Assembly: GCA_907164885.2 (NCBI GenBank)
Contig: OU015501.1
Span: 25,305,591-25,369,590 of the forward strand
DNA length: 64,000 nucleotides
Source: Dolomedes plantarius
Taxonomy: Eukaryota > Arthropoda > Arachnida > Araneae > Dolomedidae
Reading direction: 5' to 3'
Position numbers and translations under genes: made by a program. Each line of letters opens with the position of its first letter. The stretch's first letter is position 1. The notes under the pieces are model-generated. The model had not been told where the DNA came from. It did not search any database and was given only the letters and a program-made list of their open reading frames with translations. Shown one piece after another: positions 32,327 to 44,419 of this stretch.

Positions 32327-35300
32327 TTTTATAGAAAAAGATACATATTTCTATAGTTAAAGAAATTTATGTATGGGGTCTTTTTTGAATGAAAAAGGAC
32401 CGGTTTACACCCAGGTACATAAAACACATTATATTAAATCAATGTTTTTCCTTCACAACACAAAATGAAATGTGTGGCTGTAATATCCGTTGGACAAGTG
32501 TACTTGTCTGGTAAGAGAAAAACAGCTGATGTTGGAAGAGGAAACAATTCGGAGTTGTACCAAACACTTCAGAGAGAGACTTTGTGCTCTCCGTCCTGCC
32601 ATGGAAAACTAAATATATCTTTGATGCAAGAAATAAAGATGGGAAAAGTTTTATCTACGATTTTTCAGTTCATATTTTCTTAGATAAGGTACGCTAGCCA
32701 TGTTTTCGTAAATAACATTCCATATACGTCAGGTCTTTCCCCATAGTGATAGTTTTTCTTTCATAACAGAAATTGTTTATTATTAAATTTAGCGTGTTAA
32801 TCGCTTCAATTAAGAATTATTTTCTTCATACAAAACTTTTCGGGATTTCTATCTGTAGGTATGCAGTTACAGGTAGTAAAATTTTTATGTCTCTTCAAAT
32901 TGCATTGCTAAACGCTTATAAATATATTCAATTACTATTTATCTATTAATATATCTTAAGTTTTCAGAACATATTTTGTTAGCAAATATAATATTGATAA
33001 CAAGCTATGTATTTGCCTATTTTATTATTTAAAAAAAAAATTAGGTATACTTTAGTCATTGTTAGTGTGAAATTAAACTGTAACTATTTTATAAACGTTT
33101 TTCAAAGGAGTATGAACATCTGTGATTGTTAGATAATATTTTTATATAATACCTTATCAAATAACCAAATAATGAAAAAAATGCTAATTCTAAGTATTTT
33201 TTCTCGTCTACAAAAATTTAAATAGCTTGTTTTTCTGCCGACTTATTTAATTTATAAACACCAAAAAAACATATATTACATTAGATTTAAAATAAAATGG
33301 GATATTATAATGCATATTTTCAACTATATATATACGACATATTTGTTATCTTCTTATGTCACAGTAATACGTAATCAGAGAAACTCCCAAATATCTAAAG
33401 TAAACTAACCATAAGCTTTAGTTAGCATATGGAAAATATTACTAAGCATAAACTTTAGTTAGCATATCAAAAATATTACAAAGAGGTTTTAAGAAGTCGT
33501 AAGTCTTAAATGTCAGTAAATACCAAAATATCAAGAGACTAATCAGCTGAATAAGAAAAAGCGATTCACGGTACAATCCTGAAATTCCAGCTAAAAATTT
33601 AACCGTTGATTTTCGGTATCTATATTAATTTTACTGAATATGTATAAATCATCTATTTTATCTGTCAAAATAAATTTAAAATATAAAGGATGTGAGTACA
33701 TACATTTTTTGTGGAAAAGGCAGTATTAGTTAAAGAGGGGGGAAAATCTTTGCTTTTTACCTGACCTTCCAAAAATAACTAAACTTTCTTGAACAATTAC
33801 TGCTTAGAAGTGGATAAGAAAACAAATAAAGTTGCAGAACAGATAAAGATATAGAATTAAAAGTTCGCTTGAATTAAAAATTAAAAAAAAATTAAATTCA
33901 GAGAATCCTACTATTGGATAATTCTGGACAGGAGTTAACAAAGTAACGAAAGCGGAAAAGATATAATTAACACATGTGCTTTATAAAACAAAATCATTGA
34001 ACCTTTCAGCATAGAAACATTTTTATCCTAAGATATTAGATAAAATATGAGAATTTCATTTGCTTTGTCAAATGCAATGTTTCTTCCCGTTTTATTCTGT
34101 TGAAATAAAGGTAAAATAGGAAACAGTCATTATTTTGATTGGTAACATTGTACAAAAAAATTTAGTTATCTCAACAAAGATTTTTATATAAAAAGCAGCA
34201 TGAGTAAGGAACGGTAAGAATTTCAATGAATAGCACAATATTAAAAAATTGAAATCATGTGAAAATTTTTACAAGGCATTTAGATTATTAGAACAAAAAT
34301 GCTGAATGATTTAGGGCACAATACTTTAAGTAAAATAAAAACTGAAAGGGATGCAATAGGAAATTCGATACCTTGCATTTTCCTCTTAGGATAATAGAAG
34401 ATGATTGCCTTTAAAAAGTGCACAAGGGTTTCTTTTGCATATTTTCTCAAACATGATACATTTAATGTTTTACACTTCAAGTTCAATAAAAACTTGATAA
34501 GTCATAACGTTAATCAGTAAATAGTAGAAGAAAAACACATTTCATTTGAATGAAGTTGAAAAATTGTGGGTGTTTTACATCAGAATATAATTTTTGAGAA
34601 TTTACTTGGATTAGAAACGGTATGCCGATGAACTGATTAGTTGAATTTCCGAAATAAAGCATAGTTGTTTGCAGATAGGAGTATTAACGAAGCATTCTTA
34701 GCTTTAGCGTGTATATCAAAATATTCAATTACCCCAGCCCCTAAGACAGCATGTACCTCCAAATTAAATGACTCCAAATTAATGCGTGACCATGGAAATT
34801 AATTACCTCTGAAAAAAATCATTTAAAGTTTTACATTGACTTTCAAATGAAAGTAAGGATTTAAAAGGACCATCACTTGCTATAGTGAAAATAGCGTTTA
34901 TTTCTCAAAATTGAAATCTCCCGATCGGAACAAATATTAAAGACTGAGAGAAACAAGCACAAATAAGAAAAAAAAGGAAGAGAGAGAGAGAGAGGGAGAG
35001 GGACAGAAAATTCAAATTGGTGGGGCAACCCCCTCCCCCCATTACCTTTTCCCCTTTTATTATTTTGCTCTGTAAAGCAAGCATTCAGTTACCATCCTTC
35101 ATTAGCCTCGCAGTTCATGGCAAATAAAAATGATTGTCGTGAATTTCTTTTCGTTGTAGCGTGGACAATGAATGAGAATGGTTACTTCCAAACATTTTCG
35201 CTGCTCCTTCTCATCAGAATCCTCTTTGTCTTTCCACGATTCATTTACCAGCTCAAGAGGTTACACATCATCAAACAACGGCTCTCCTCTTTCCGCAAAC

Positions 35301-35532
35301 GGAAAAGCTAACGGCAGAGAGCTACGCCATCTGGCGAAACACGGAAAAAAGGCGGTCGCACTCGGAATTCAATGGAAAGGGGACACAGACCGCCAAATTT
35401 AAAAACAACTTCAAATCAGCTCAGCGGTTTGTTGTAATTGAAACAGAATTTTCTATCCTTTGCAGTCCAAGCTAATGATGATATTACTGAGAATAAGAAA
35501 AGAAAGCATGTTTTCAAATTTTACGAATTTAA
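32327..35532. other. unique AT-rich DNA with a higher-complexity block
   Basis: There is a short direct duplication (AAGCTTTAGTTAGCATAT and AAACTTTAGTTAGCATAT) at 33414-33470, and an (AG)n run at 34977-35000. The block 35090-35400 is richer in GC, with two overlapping plus-strand frames (35117-35311 and 35172-35402) that match no family I know. The open frame 32465-32683 is likewise unassigned. Confidence 0.5.
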
Positions 35533-35604
35533 CTAGCTGAAAACCCGTACTCCGCTACGGAGTACATTCTAATTAAATACAACGGTCAATGTATGCAATT
35601 AATG

Positions 35605-35607
<3 letters not shown>

Positions 35608-35681
<74 letters not shown>
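35608..35681. repeat. (AT)n microsatellite inside Helitron copy 3
   Basis: About 36 uninterrupted AT units, an expansion of a short TA tract present at the same place in the sister copies. Confidence 0.97.
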
Positions 35682-35686
<5 letters not shown>

Positions 35687-36372
35687 ATAAGTACGATGAT
35701 CAATGTATACAGTTGATGAAAAAAAACGAAAAAATTATATTTATAAAAAAATCGTAAGGGATATTTTTATAGACAAAATAATGTAGAGGAAAATATTCAA
35801 ATTAAATATAATAGGACATGATAAAGAACAGTTAATATAATACAGTTTGAGGATCATATCTTTTACTGTATTTTAATATTTTTTTTTGGATAATGTCCAA
35901 TCGTCTGCCGCATTAGCAAGAAAAAAAATACTTTTTTTGTCTATTTAGTTTTTATGCACGTGACAATAAATTTATTTAAAGTACTAGAAAAAAAAATCAC
36001 GTGATCAGAATTTAATAAATTAAATTCTAAAAATTAGTCTTTAAAAATTCACCAAAAATCAGAAAATGGAGGTAAAGATTCAAAAAAAGATTTCATTTTA
36101 AAGGAAATTTTATGTTATTTCTTGTGATATAAATTTTATAACCCTCAAATTATTATTTTAAATGCAAACTTTAAAAAAGTTGCAAAAACAGCTTAAAAAT
36201 TTAATTTAAAAAAAATATAAGAATAATTTTTCAAAAATCTTTCTTAGTGCACCCCTACACTATAAGAAGAATCGCCATGCAAAATTTCAGCCAATTTAGG
36301 TCCAGCGGTTTGGTCTGTACGTTGTATGTCAGTCAGTGAGTCAGTCAATTACGGAACTTTTTTATATATATA

Positions 36373-37995
36373 CAGTGGCTCCCAAAAGTGTTCGTTCACT
36401 TGCGAATTTCAATGAAATAGGGGTCTATCCATTAATTAAATGAATATTTCAGAATGGGTATTTAATAATAAGATCTACAATCTATTCTTAACAAAACTAC
36501 ATGAAATATTTTGAAAACATAGTAAAAGTTTATTTTTAAGAAACCAGTAATCAAAAAGTAACAAAAACTTTATCTCACAAAAGTCATCGTACACTGAAAT
36601 ATTTTCGGATAAATTCATAATTAAAATTATCGTCTGGCTCTTTATTTGTATTTTTGAATTGTGGTGGCATTTAAAATATCGTTCGGCTTTAAATTTTGCT
36701 TGACTACTCAGTAATATTCTATTTATTATTTAAAAATGGCTCGTAGTCGTAAAGAAACAACAAATAGCATTCGAAAATTGATTATTTTTCATCATAGTAG
36801 TGGTAAATCAGTTCGGAATATTGCTAAATTACTTATTTTATCCCATTCTACTGTGCAGTATGTGAAAAAACGCTTTAAAGAAGAAAATTGTATCGAAAAC
36901 AAGGTAAGAAAAGGCCATCCGGCGAAGTTAACAAAACGTGATCAGAGATTTATAATTAGAAAATTTGTGAAAAATTCACGTTTGAGTGCTGTAAAAGTTT
37001 CTGAAGAATTCAGTGAAACATTTTCTACTTCAATTCCACCTGAAACTTTTTGACGAGTTCTCAGAACAGCTGGATTACATAGGCGTTCTGCCCATAGAAA
37101 ATTTTTTGTGAGTGAGAAAAACAGAAAGTTTAGGCTTCCCTTCGCACTATCAATGATAAATAAGCCCCAATACTATTGGAATAATGTCTTATTTGCCTAT
37201 GAACATTTTTGGTGCTGATGGGCGTATAATTGTATGGAGAAGAAAAAAGGAGGAACTTAATCCCAAGAACTTAGTAGGAACAGTTAAGCATGTTGGTGGA
37301 GGTATCCTTGTGTGGGGGTGCATGTCAGCATCAGGACTAGGAAATTTGGTATTTATTGATGGCATAATGAATCATGCTGTTTTTATAAATATTTTAAGAG
37401 ATAATTTAAAATTATCAGCTCAAAATGTGGGTATTGGAAACAACTTTGTTTTTTATCAAGATAACGATCTCAAGATAACGCACACGGCTCTCAACGTTCG
37501 CATCTGGTGTCTCTATAATTGTCCACAAGTTTTGAAAACACCACCTCAATCACCAGATTTAAACTCAATAGAACATATTTGGAGAGAACAGGTTCGAGTA
37601 CGAAAACACGACATTCACACGAAAAGCGAACTAAAAACAATTATGATGAAAGAATGGAGGAACATTGATGCAAAAATTACAAAAGAACTAAAGCAATCTA
37701 TTCCCAGACGTTTAAAAGCTGTTGTGGATGCTAAAGGATATCCTACTAAATATTAATTTAACGAAAAATTAGAATATTTACTAATATGTAGAGATAAAGT
37801 TGTTGTTACTTTTTGATTACTGGTTTCTTAAAAATAAATTTTTACTATGTTTTCAAAATATTTCATGTAGTTTTGTTAAGAATAGATTATAGATCTTATT
37901 ATTAAATACCCATTCTGAAATATTCATTTTAATCAATGGATAGACCCCTATTTCATTGAAAATCGTAAGTGTACGAACACTTTTGGCAGCCACTG
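36373..37995 (+). mobile_element. Tc1-type transposon with ~205-bp inverted repeats
   Basis: It starts CAGTGGCTCCCAAAAGTG and ends with the inverse of CAGTGGCTGCCAAAAGTG. TA flanks it on both sides (36371-36372 and 37996-37997). The inverted repeats extend from the ends to about 36580 and from about 37790 with many matching blocks, such as AATAGGGGTCTATCCATT. The 1623-bp length is the usual size for an autonomous Tc1. Its transposase is interrupted (see 36736-37756). Confidence 0.93.
36736..37756 (+). pseudogene. Tc1-like transposase pseudogene
   Basis: Residues 1-105 (36736-37053) form the paired-like DNA-binding region: two helix-turn-helix parts around SGKSVRNIAKLLILSHSTVQ and VRKGHPAKLTKRDQRFI. 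A TGA at 37051-37053 interrupts, but the same frame continues with RVLRTAGLHRRSAHRKF to VLFAYE (about 37186), where Tc1 has the first catalytic Asp. A small deletion there then shifts the frame. The rest (37184-37756) holds IFGADGR, GGGILVWGCMSASGLG, the second Asp in YQDNDLK and the Glu of SPDLNSIEHIW, then the normal C-terminus. The first Asp is replaced by Tyr, so the copy is dead on three counts. Confidence 0.93.
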
Positions 37996-37999
37996 TAGA

Positions 38000-38870
38000 T
38001 AAATCATTCAACGACACACACACACACATATACGTATACAAAACATTACAAAAAGGTGTACTCTAGTTGTTAAAATATCGTCGCTATATGTAAAATTTGA
38101 AATATTAAGATATCGTTAAATATTGCAATTTCGTTTCACTATCTTTAACTTTTTTTACAAATATGAGCGCTTATGTATATTTATTTACATACTTTTTTAA
38201 GTCAAATGCTGATAGTTCAGTTAGATACAGAAAAATGCTAACACACAGAGAGGTAAGAAAATTGCATGAATCTAAAAATATATTAAATAAACTAGATTTC
38301 ATATTCAAGGATGATAAAAACGATGAAAAATTTAAAATAAATAATAAAAAATTAAACTCTATTCTCCATCTGAGTTTGATTTTTAGTTATTTAAAATGAT
38401 TATTCCACAGTTAACCAAATTACTGACTTTTTTTCCCAAATTTTTGAGTTATTTTTCCTAATAGATTGTGTATTCTTTACATTTTTTCATTCTGCGTGTA
38501 TTTGTGTGTTAGTAAAATGTAATAGAGTGCTTTCTTATATGTATTATTTTATGGAAAAAATCGTGATATGTGAAGGGAGATATTCCATATCACTCCTTTC
38601 ATTCTTTACGTGATTTCAATTTTTGCGATTCTTTAGATGAGAAAATTTACTCTCAGTTTCTTTATTATTACTGATTAGAGGAAAACAGAAACATTTCATG
38701 ATGAACCATTGCGAAAATCAAAAATACTCTGTCATACGTTTTCCTTTATTAGTACAATTGTTTACCAATGTTTCTCTTCCTATTTATAGAGATTGCTGTT
38801 ATGAATCTTCACCAAGTAGGACCTACAGTAAACATGTAACGAATACGTCTCGAATTGATTATGTTCACTT
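38000..38870. other. anonymous AT-rich DNA
   Basis: A short CA microsatellite sits at 38013-38026. The open frame 38163-38399 is Lys/Asn-rich and resembles no family I recognise. Confidence 0.5.
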
Positions 38871-38871
38871 T

Positions 38872-39413
38872 TTGAAATTTTTGAAATTTTAGTGTCAAAG
38901 TATTTGATTGACTCCTTTTACATCCAACTTTTTACATCCATAATCAATTTCTAAAATAATGAGGATTAACACCATTAAATGACAAAAATTTTTTGGCCAT
39001 CGAATAATAATTAACTTTTTTTCATTAGCCTACCAAGTTGATCACTCTAATGTCAATCGCGGCAATAATGCAATTCATACGTAGTAGCAAGTACTTGATC
39101 ATAACGGTAAATCGTTTAGTGTACTTTCATCTAAAAAATTTGGCCCTTATGTTTGAAATTTTTGAAGTTTTAGTATCAAAGCACTTCATTGACTCCTAAC
39201 TTATTCATTCATAATAAATTTCCCAAATAATAAGGATTAACACCAGTAAATGACAAAAATTTTTTTGGCCATCGAATAATAAGTAACTTTTTTCGGAAGC
39301 CAATTCGGTAAAGTCCATACTCTCATGTAAATCGTTGCAATAAGGCAGTTCAAACGTAGAAGCAAGTACTTGATGATAACGGTAAATCGTTTAATGTTGT
39401 TTCATCACAAAAA
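38872..39413. repeat. tandem duplication, two units of ~270 bp
   Basis: The unit TTTGAAATTTTTGAA...CGGTAAATCGTTTA occurs at 38872-39125 and 39152-39400, period about 280 bp. Shared words include AGGATTAACACCA, TTGGCCATCGAATAATAA and AGCAAGTACTTGAT. A faint third, partial unit may exist at 39520-39600. Non-coding. Confidence 0.9.
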
Positions 39414-39695
39414 GTAAAATAAATGAATCAGTTACAGCCTAACTGCTGCAGAAGTAAGAACTTGTGAATTATTAAAAAATTATTTCAAATCTTTTGTGTA
39501 GTAAAAAAATAATTTGAATACTGAATTGGCTATTATTACTTTTTCTCACTTGCCTAATCGGTTAAATCCCTAGTCACGCAAAAATTGTAATAATAATAAC
39601 GACTACTCCAAGGATATTCTTTACTTTAGATTTTATATGTCGTCATATGAAAGCTGCATCTGCAATAATACATTCATTCTACAAAGTTTATTTAA

Positions 39696-40440
39696 GGTGA
39701 CTGCCTACGTTCAGAGACAATTTTTTAAACCGTTTTTTTTAGGGATTTTTTGGTCTTTTATGGTAAAATAGCATTTAAAAATTAAAAAATAAAGAAGAAC
39801 TTGGAAAACTTGGAACTGTAACTGTAAATACCAACTTTTTTATAAATTGGTCAATCTGAAGTAATTTTTAATGAAATTTAGCTAAAACGCTTATCATTCT
39901 GCACAAAATTCTAATGCTACTATTTCAATTTCCTTCCCAGACATGATGCATATGACAGTTATTTTCAAAATGAACCACAATCTAAGAGAAATTTTAAAAT
40001 GCAAAAATAATACAGAGAATTTTATGTTCCAATATGAAAATTTTCCCCGATTCGTCATTCCTTTCCTTATAAAAACAGCCCCAAACAAAAAACTATTTAT
40101 TATACATCAATTATTGTGCGTCATTATATTAACAATAGCATCTAAAACATTTCCTGAAAATTTTATCAAATTATATGTATTATTACGTGAGATATCATGA
40201 TAATGGTAAAGATTTGTTCTAAAAAACATAATTCTGGGAAAAATGCATTTAAAGTTGTTTGTAATTTGAATTTCGTAGCAGACGATGTTTTTTTAAATAG
40301 CTATAACTCTGCTTCTAATTGATGTAGAATGAAAATCAAAACAGTTTTGAAAAGAGAAAATATTGAATTACACGATTCTTACAAAAAATAAATTTGACCA
40401 AAATAGTCAAAAAAAGACATTTTCAACGTAGGCAGTCACC
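39696..40440. mobile_element. MITE flanked by TTAA, 745 bp
   Basis: TTAA (39692-39695) is followed by GGTGACTGCCTACGTT, and its exact inverse ends at 40440 before TTAA (40441-40444). The TTAA target suggests a piggyBac-type mobiliser, though the terminal GG is not the usual CCY/CNC of that superfamily. Open frames at 39894-40088 (minus) and 39943-40200 (plus) overlap each other and carry no transposase motif. Confidence 0.8.
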
Positions 40441-40710
40441 TTAAATTTATAGTGTCGGAGGAATTTTAAAAAACAATGTATATTATTTTATCACTTGTCT
40501 CCACCTTTTTATTTTATGGACTTTACCGATTTGGCAAGTGAGCAGCTCATTTATAATCATTTACATACAAAAATCTCAGTTAAAAAATGGGGTGGCTATA
40601 TGTTTCAAACTATTTAGACTCAGCGTAAAAATATAGTTAGGGAGGTTTGGACAAGAATGCGTTTGGGGGAAAAGGTTTCTGTTTCTGGAAAGGAGGTAAT
40701 AAATAAAATA

Positions 40711-41229
40711 CAGTAAGTCCTCGACTTAACGCTGTTGATTCGTTCCAGAATATTCAGCGCATGTAGAAAGCGCGTAAGTCGAAATTTACCAGGTAATGCG
40801 GCGCAAATGTCTCACTGATTGAGCGCGAGTGGCCGTTGAATTCCTGTAAGCTCTTCGACCATCATCGTATGGACGTTAACAGCAAACAGTAATGACTAAA
40901 TATTGAATTAAAATACATTTTTTCCATCATTTTCAGTGAAATACTTTTTATTTAAATACGAAAATGGTACACACCTATATTATATTATACAGTACAAGAA
41001 CATATTATAAAATACTTATATTATGCATACATAATTATGTAATTTAACATAATCTGATATTCTGCAGACATTCATGGGGCATGGAAGTATTTGTCCAATG
41101 ATGTTTGTACACTCGAAGCTTTCTTTTTCTCGTCATAAATAAATTGATAGAATGCTATAGCAGTCTTCGAAAAAAAAAGGAAAATTACAACCGAATATCT
41201 ACGAATCCACGTAACTCGAGGACTTACTG
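40711..41229. mobile_element. Tigger/pogo-type MITE, 519 bp
   Basis: Termini CAGTAAGTCCTCGACTTAACG (first 20 bases at 40711) and the inverse of CAGTAAGTCCTCGAGTTACG (ending 41229), flanked by TA (40709-40710 and 41230-41231). CAGT...CCTCGA ends with a TA target are characteristic of Tigger-like elements. No transposase remains. Confidence 0.9.
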
Positions 41230-41231
41230 TA

Positions 41232-42135
41232 CTGAACTTTCACTTCCAATCATTCATATAGTTCTTTAGATGTAGCATGGATCCAAAACTCATTTATGTA
41301 GTTGCACCACGGATGATCAGCGAAAGATCACTACTTGCAGATATTTTTAAGTGCCTGATACTGTTACACTGTTTGTTGCTCTTATACTACTAGTTATAGT
41401 TCCTATACTGCTACCATTACGGCATACTTTTAAATACGGGCCATTATATTTTAGTATTTTAAAAGCGAGAAATGTCGTGATATACATAGAAAACTAATTT
41501 ACTAATTTATGCTATTCTTCTGGTGTGTGCTAAGAAACAATAAGTTGAAATCACATGCCACTTAAATCAGCAATCCTTTTGTGACATAACACCTCATTCA
41601 GGCTGCAGCCTTTGGACTGCTGGATACGACTTTCTTTTTGGATAAACCACCTATACTTTTGTCATTTGTACAGAAATCTAATGTTCGAAATGCTGAAAAA
41701 AAGACATTCCTATTTACCATTCATGTCGCAAAAGACCACAAAACCAACCAAACTTAAAGTGGCAAGACTTATTTGACCGAGATTAGTTGCAATTCCTCAA
41801 AATTGTAATGATTTAAAAAACTTTTGTCACAAGCTTGAATTACTGATTGTCAATTCTTAAAACGTGATTATTCAGTTCAAATTTAATGTAATATCTGAAG
41901 TTTACTCTCAGTCAGATCATTTCAGGATAAAAAGAAAGTACTGGTTCCGACCTTGTACAACTAAACAACGATATCTCTAGTTATAATTGGAACCAAGAAT
42001 GCCCGTTGACATAAAATATGTAGAATTCATTATATACATGCATACTTACACGCACACATATATAATTGAAGATATGACTGACAATGCTCCCTCTTAATAT
42101 TTTGATTTCGGCCATTTTGAGGAATCTTTCGTTCG

Positions 42136-42178
<43 letters not shown>

Positions 42179-43943
42179 TTCATTCGGTAGCAGCCTTTTT
42201 CTATATCATCGTATCACTGCTTTTTAATCTTTTTTTCGATCCCTCATCCCATTTGTGCCTCTGTAATTCCGCTATCTTCCTGTTTAATTGGGGCAGCTAG
42301 ATGTCTTACTATGGATTACTAGATTATTATGGATTACTAGATGATTACTATAGATTTAATATATGTTTTACTATGGATTTTACATGTTTTACTAAGGATT
42401 TCCCATAATATACCGATTGCACAGAGTTTAAATTTACGGTGTTCTTTAGATTAAAAAGTACAAAATAATATCCTGACGAATTTACTGAAAAAATTTAAAA
42501 AAAAAAAATATTTTTCTGATTTTGTTAAACGTTGGCCCACATAACATTTCAATTGAAAAACAGCACTTTTTGAATTATCCTTTGCACTGCACTTACGCTT
42601 TGCATGTTTTCTTTATTCCTTTGATATTTGAACAGATTAAAAGTATGGTTGGTATCTATACAAAAATCTATTAATCTTTTAATGAAATCTAAATGACAAT
42701 ATTTAAAAATACAAAGCACATTTTAATTCATGAACACTACTATTTCCTTTAGAATTATATCATAGTTGCTATAATTATGTAAGATTTACACTAAATCGTA
42801 TATCCACCGTTAAAGAAATATATCAACGTGGCATTAATATAAAGAAAAAAAATCTAAACACAGTTTTATTGTTCATTTATTCATTCAAGAGTAATTAACT
42901 TGTTATACACGAAATTAAAAGAGAGAAAACATCTTTTTCTGCCAAGATGTAGATAGAAAAGAAGTAATGAAAGGGAGTCTATAAAAGCTGGATACGGTTG
43001 TGAGTAGCGATATTGGAGGTATCATCAGGGATTGTGTATCCAATTAACTGCTTATTAGATATCTCTCCAGTGCGAGAAGTAATAAAATGTTAGGACTGTT
43101 TCACTTGAGGAAACCTCAGTTCTGTTTATGTTTTAGTAGTATGTGCTTGAACGGATCATAAAAATACCGAGCCTGCAAATATAACACTTCCAAAAAACCA
43201 AATAGCGTACCAACGCATTTGCAAAAAGTAAGAATATAAAGAAGAAAAAGAAAGAGATTCTTATGTTCTCAGATAGGGAGTCTAGGAGCTTTATGCTTTC
43301 TGATATTGCGTCATAAAAAGCACATGTGACGCCCGGCAAGTTTTCACTGATGGATAAGGAGCTATCTTACCTAATGTAATGGCTGCAAGCGTAGAGCACT
43401 CTCTTCCAGAGAAATGACCAGTTTGGACGAAAATTATTTTTGAGGAATGTTATGAGATTGGCTAACACTCTCGTTCACTAACAATTTATAGAAGAATGTT
43501 CATTTAAATTCATGGCTTCATCGGTATTCAATAGTATTTAGATAATAGCAATAGCTTTTAGCAAAAATAGTTCAGTAAAACAAGCAGTATGACATTTCAC
43601 CCATTAAACTGAATTTGTGCTCCGGAAATTCAGTTTTTGAGACGCTTCTTTGCCTATTTATGCAGTAAGATAGAAACTTTCGTAATGTAGTTTATTTGTT
43701 GGCAAAGACGTTTAATGGCTCACCCGGATGATAAAATGGGATCGATTCAAGCCATGGCTTATTTAATTTTTAATGGAATAAAATATATGAAAAAATGCGG
43801 GATGAGAGAGGGGATCCTTATAGAAACACACATTTTAAATTTAGTGATCTCGAAGTATGCAGTGCTTTCCTATCACTTGCTAGAGGAATATTCGGTTATC
43901 CTTCGACAGAATAAGGTGATTTATAGATTTAACTATTGGAGAA
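41232..43943. other. anonymous AT-rich DNA with microsatellites
   Basis: An (AT)n tract lies at 42138-42175. A loose array of ATGGATTACTAGAT/ACTATGGATTT words is at 42308-42400. The open frame 43715-43963 (plus) runs into the following LTR and shows no family motif. Confidence 0.5.
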
Positions 43944-43947
43944 GAGT

Positions 43948-44415
43948 TGTAAGGTATACATAAGATTCGATTCACAAGAATCGAAGTTTTGAGTGAATAA
44001 ATTAAAGAAGATGCTTGAGATATGCTAATTTCGGCATACGCTCTTGGTATAAATACCATGCAGCTTGATTAATAAAAAGGTTGTTAAAGTTGATAGATAA
44101 GCGAGAGGGAGCTACGAGGTAAGCAGCTCCAGGTGTTAACCGGCACTTGTGCTTAGCAGGCCCAAAGTTTACGTAGCAGAACTGCTGGTTTGACTCTCTA
44201 GGTTGTGAGTATGGCAAAGTGTATTTTTATTGAATGCTAATATATATTCCGTACAAGCAGTACGTATGCTTATTGCTGTAAAAGGAAATTCTATATGTGC
44301 AACGCATTCAATAAACATTGTTTCATGTATAAACTGTGTTTGTATCAAATTCATTTAGAGTGCCACTTCAAATTATATACACCCAAGTCCGGGTAGAAGT
44401 GAGCTATACTCTACA
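43948..44415 (+). mobile_element. solo LTR, gypsy-type family, with 4-bp duplication GAGT
   Basis: It starts TGTAAGGTATACATAAG and ends CTCTACA, flanked by GAGT (43944-43947 and 44416-44419). TATAAAT box at 44048-44054, AATAAA at 44310-44315. At 468 bp it is close in sequence to the LTRs at 49, 52 and 62 kb, and so belongs to the same subfamily. Confidence 0.93.
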
Positions 44416-44419
44416 GAGT

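Larger units (their letters stand above)
35533..37999 (-). mobile_element. Helitron-like non-autonomous element, copy 3, split by a Tc1 element
   Basis: On the minus strand the 3' end is CTAG (35533-35536) followed by T. Upstream is the hairpin CCGTAGCGGAGTACGG. The body runs to 36372 at its TATATATA tract. There a Tc1 element (36373-37995) was inserted, and the last bases of the 5' terminus, reading TCTA on the minus strand, are found beyond it at 37996-37999, preceded by A. Rejoined, the Helitron part is about 845 bp, lengthened by the (AT)n expansion at 35608-35680. Confidence 0.82.

Noticed and set aside
41981..42178. Small ORF with a Tyr/Ile repeat
   Set aside because: It is translation of an AT microsatellite. 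The same holds for 54207-54389 and 1780-1989.
43715..43963. 82-residue open frame with an ATG and modest composition
   Set aside because: No family resemblance, no splice or promoter context, and it terminates inside a solo LTR.
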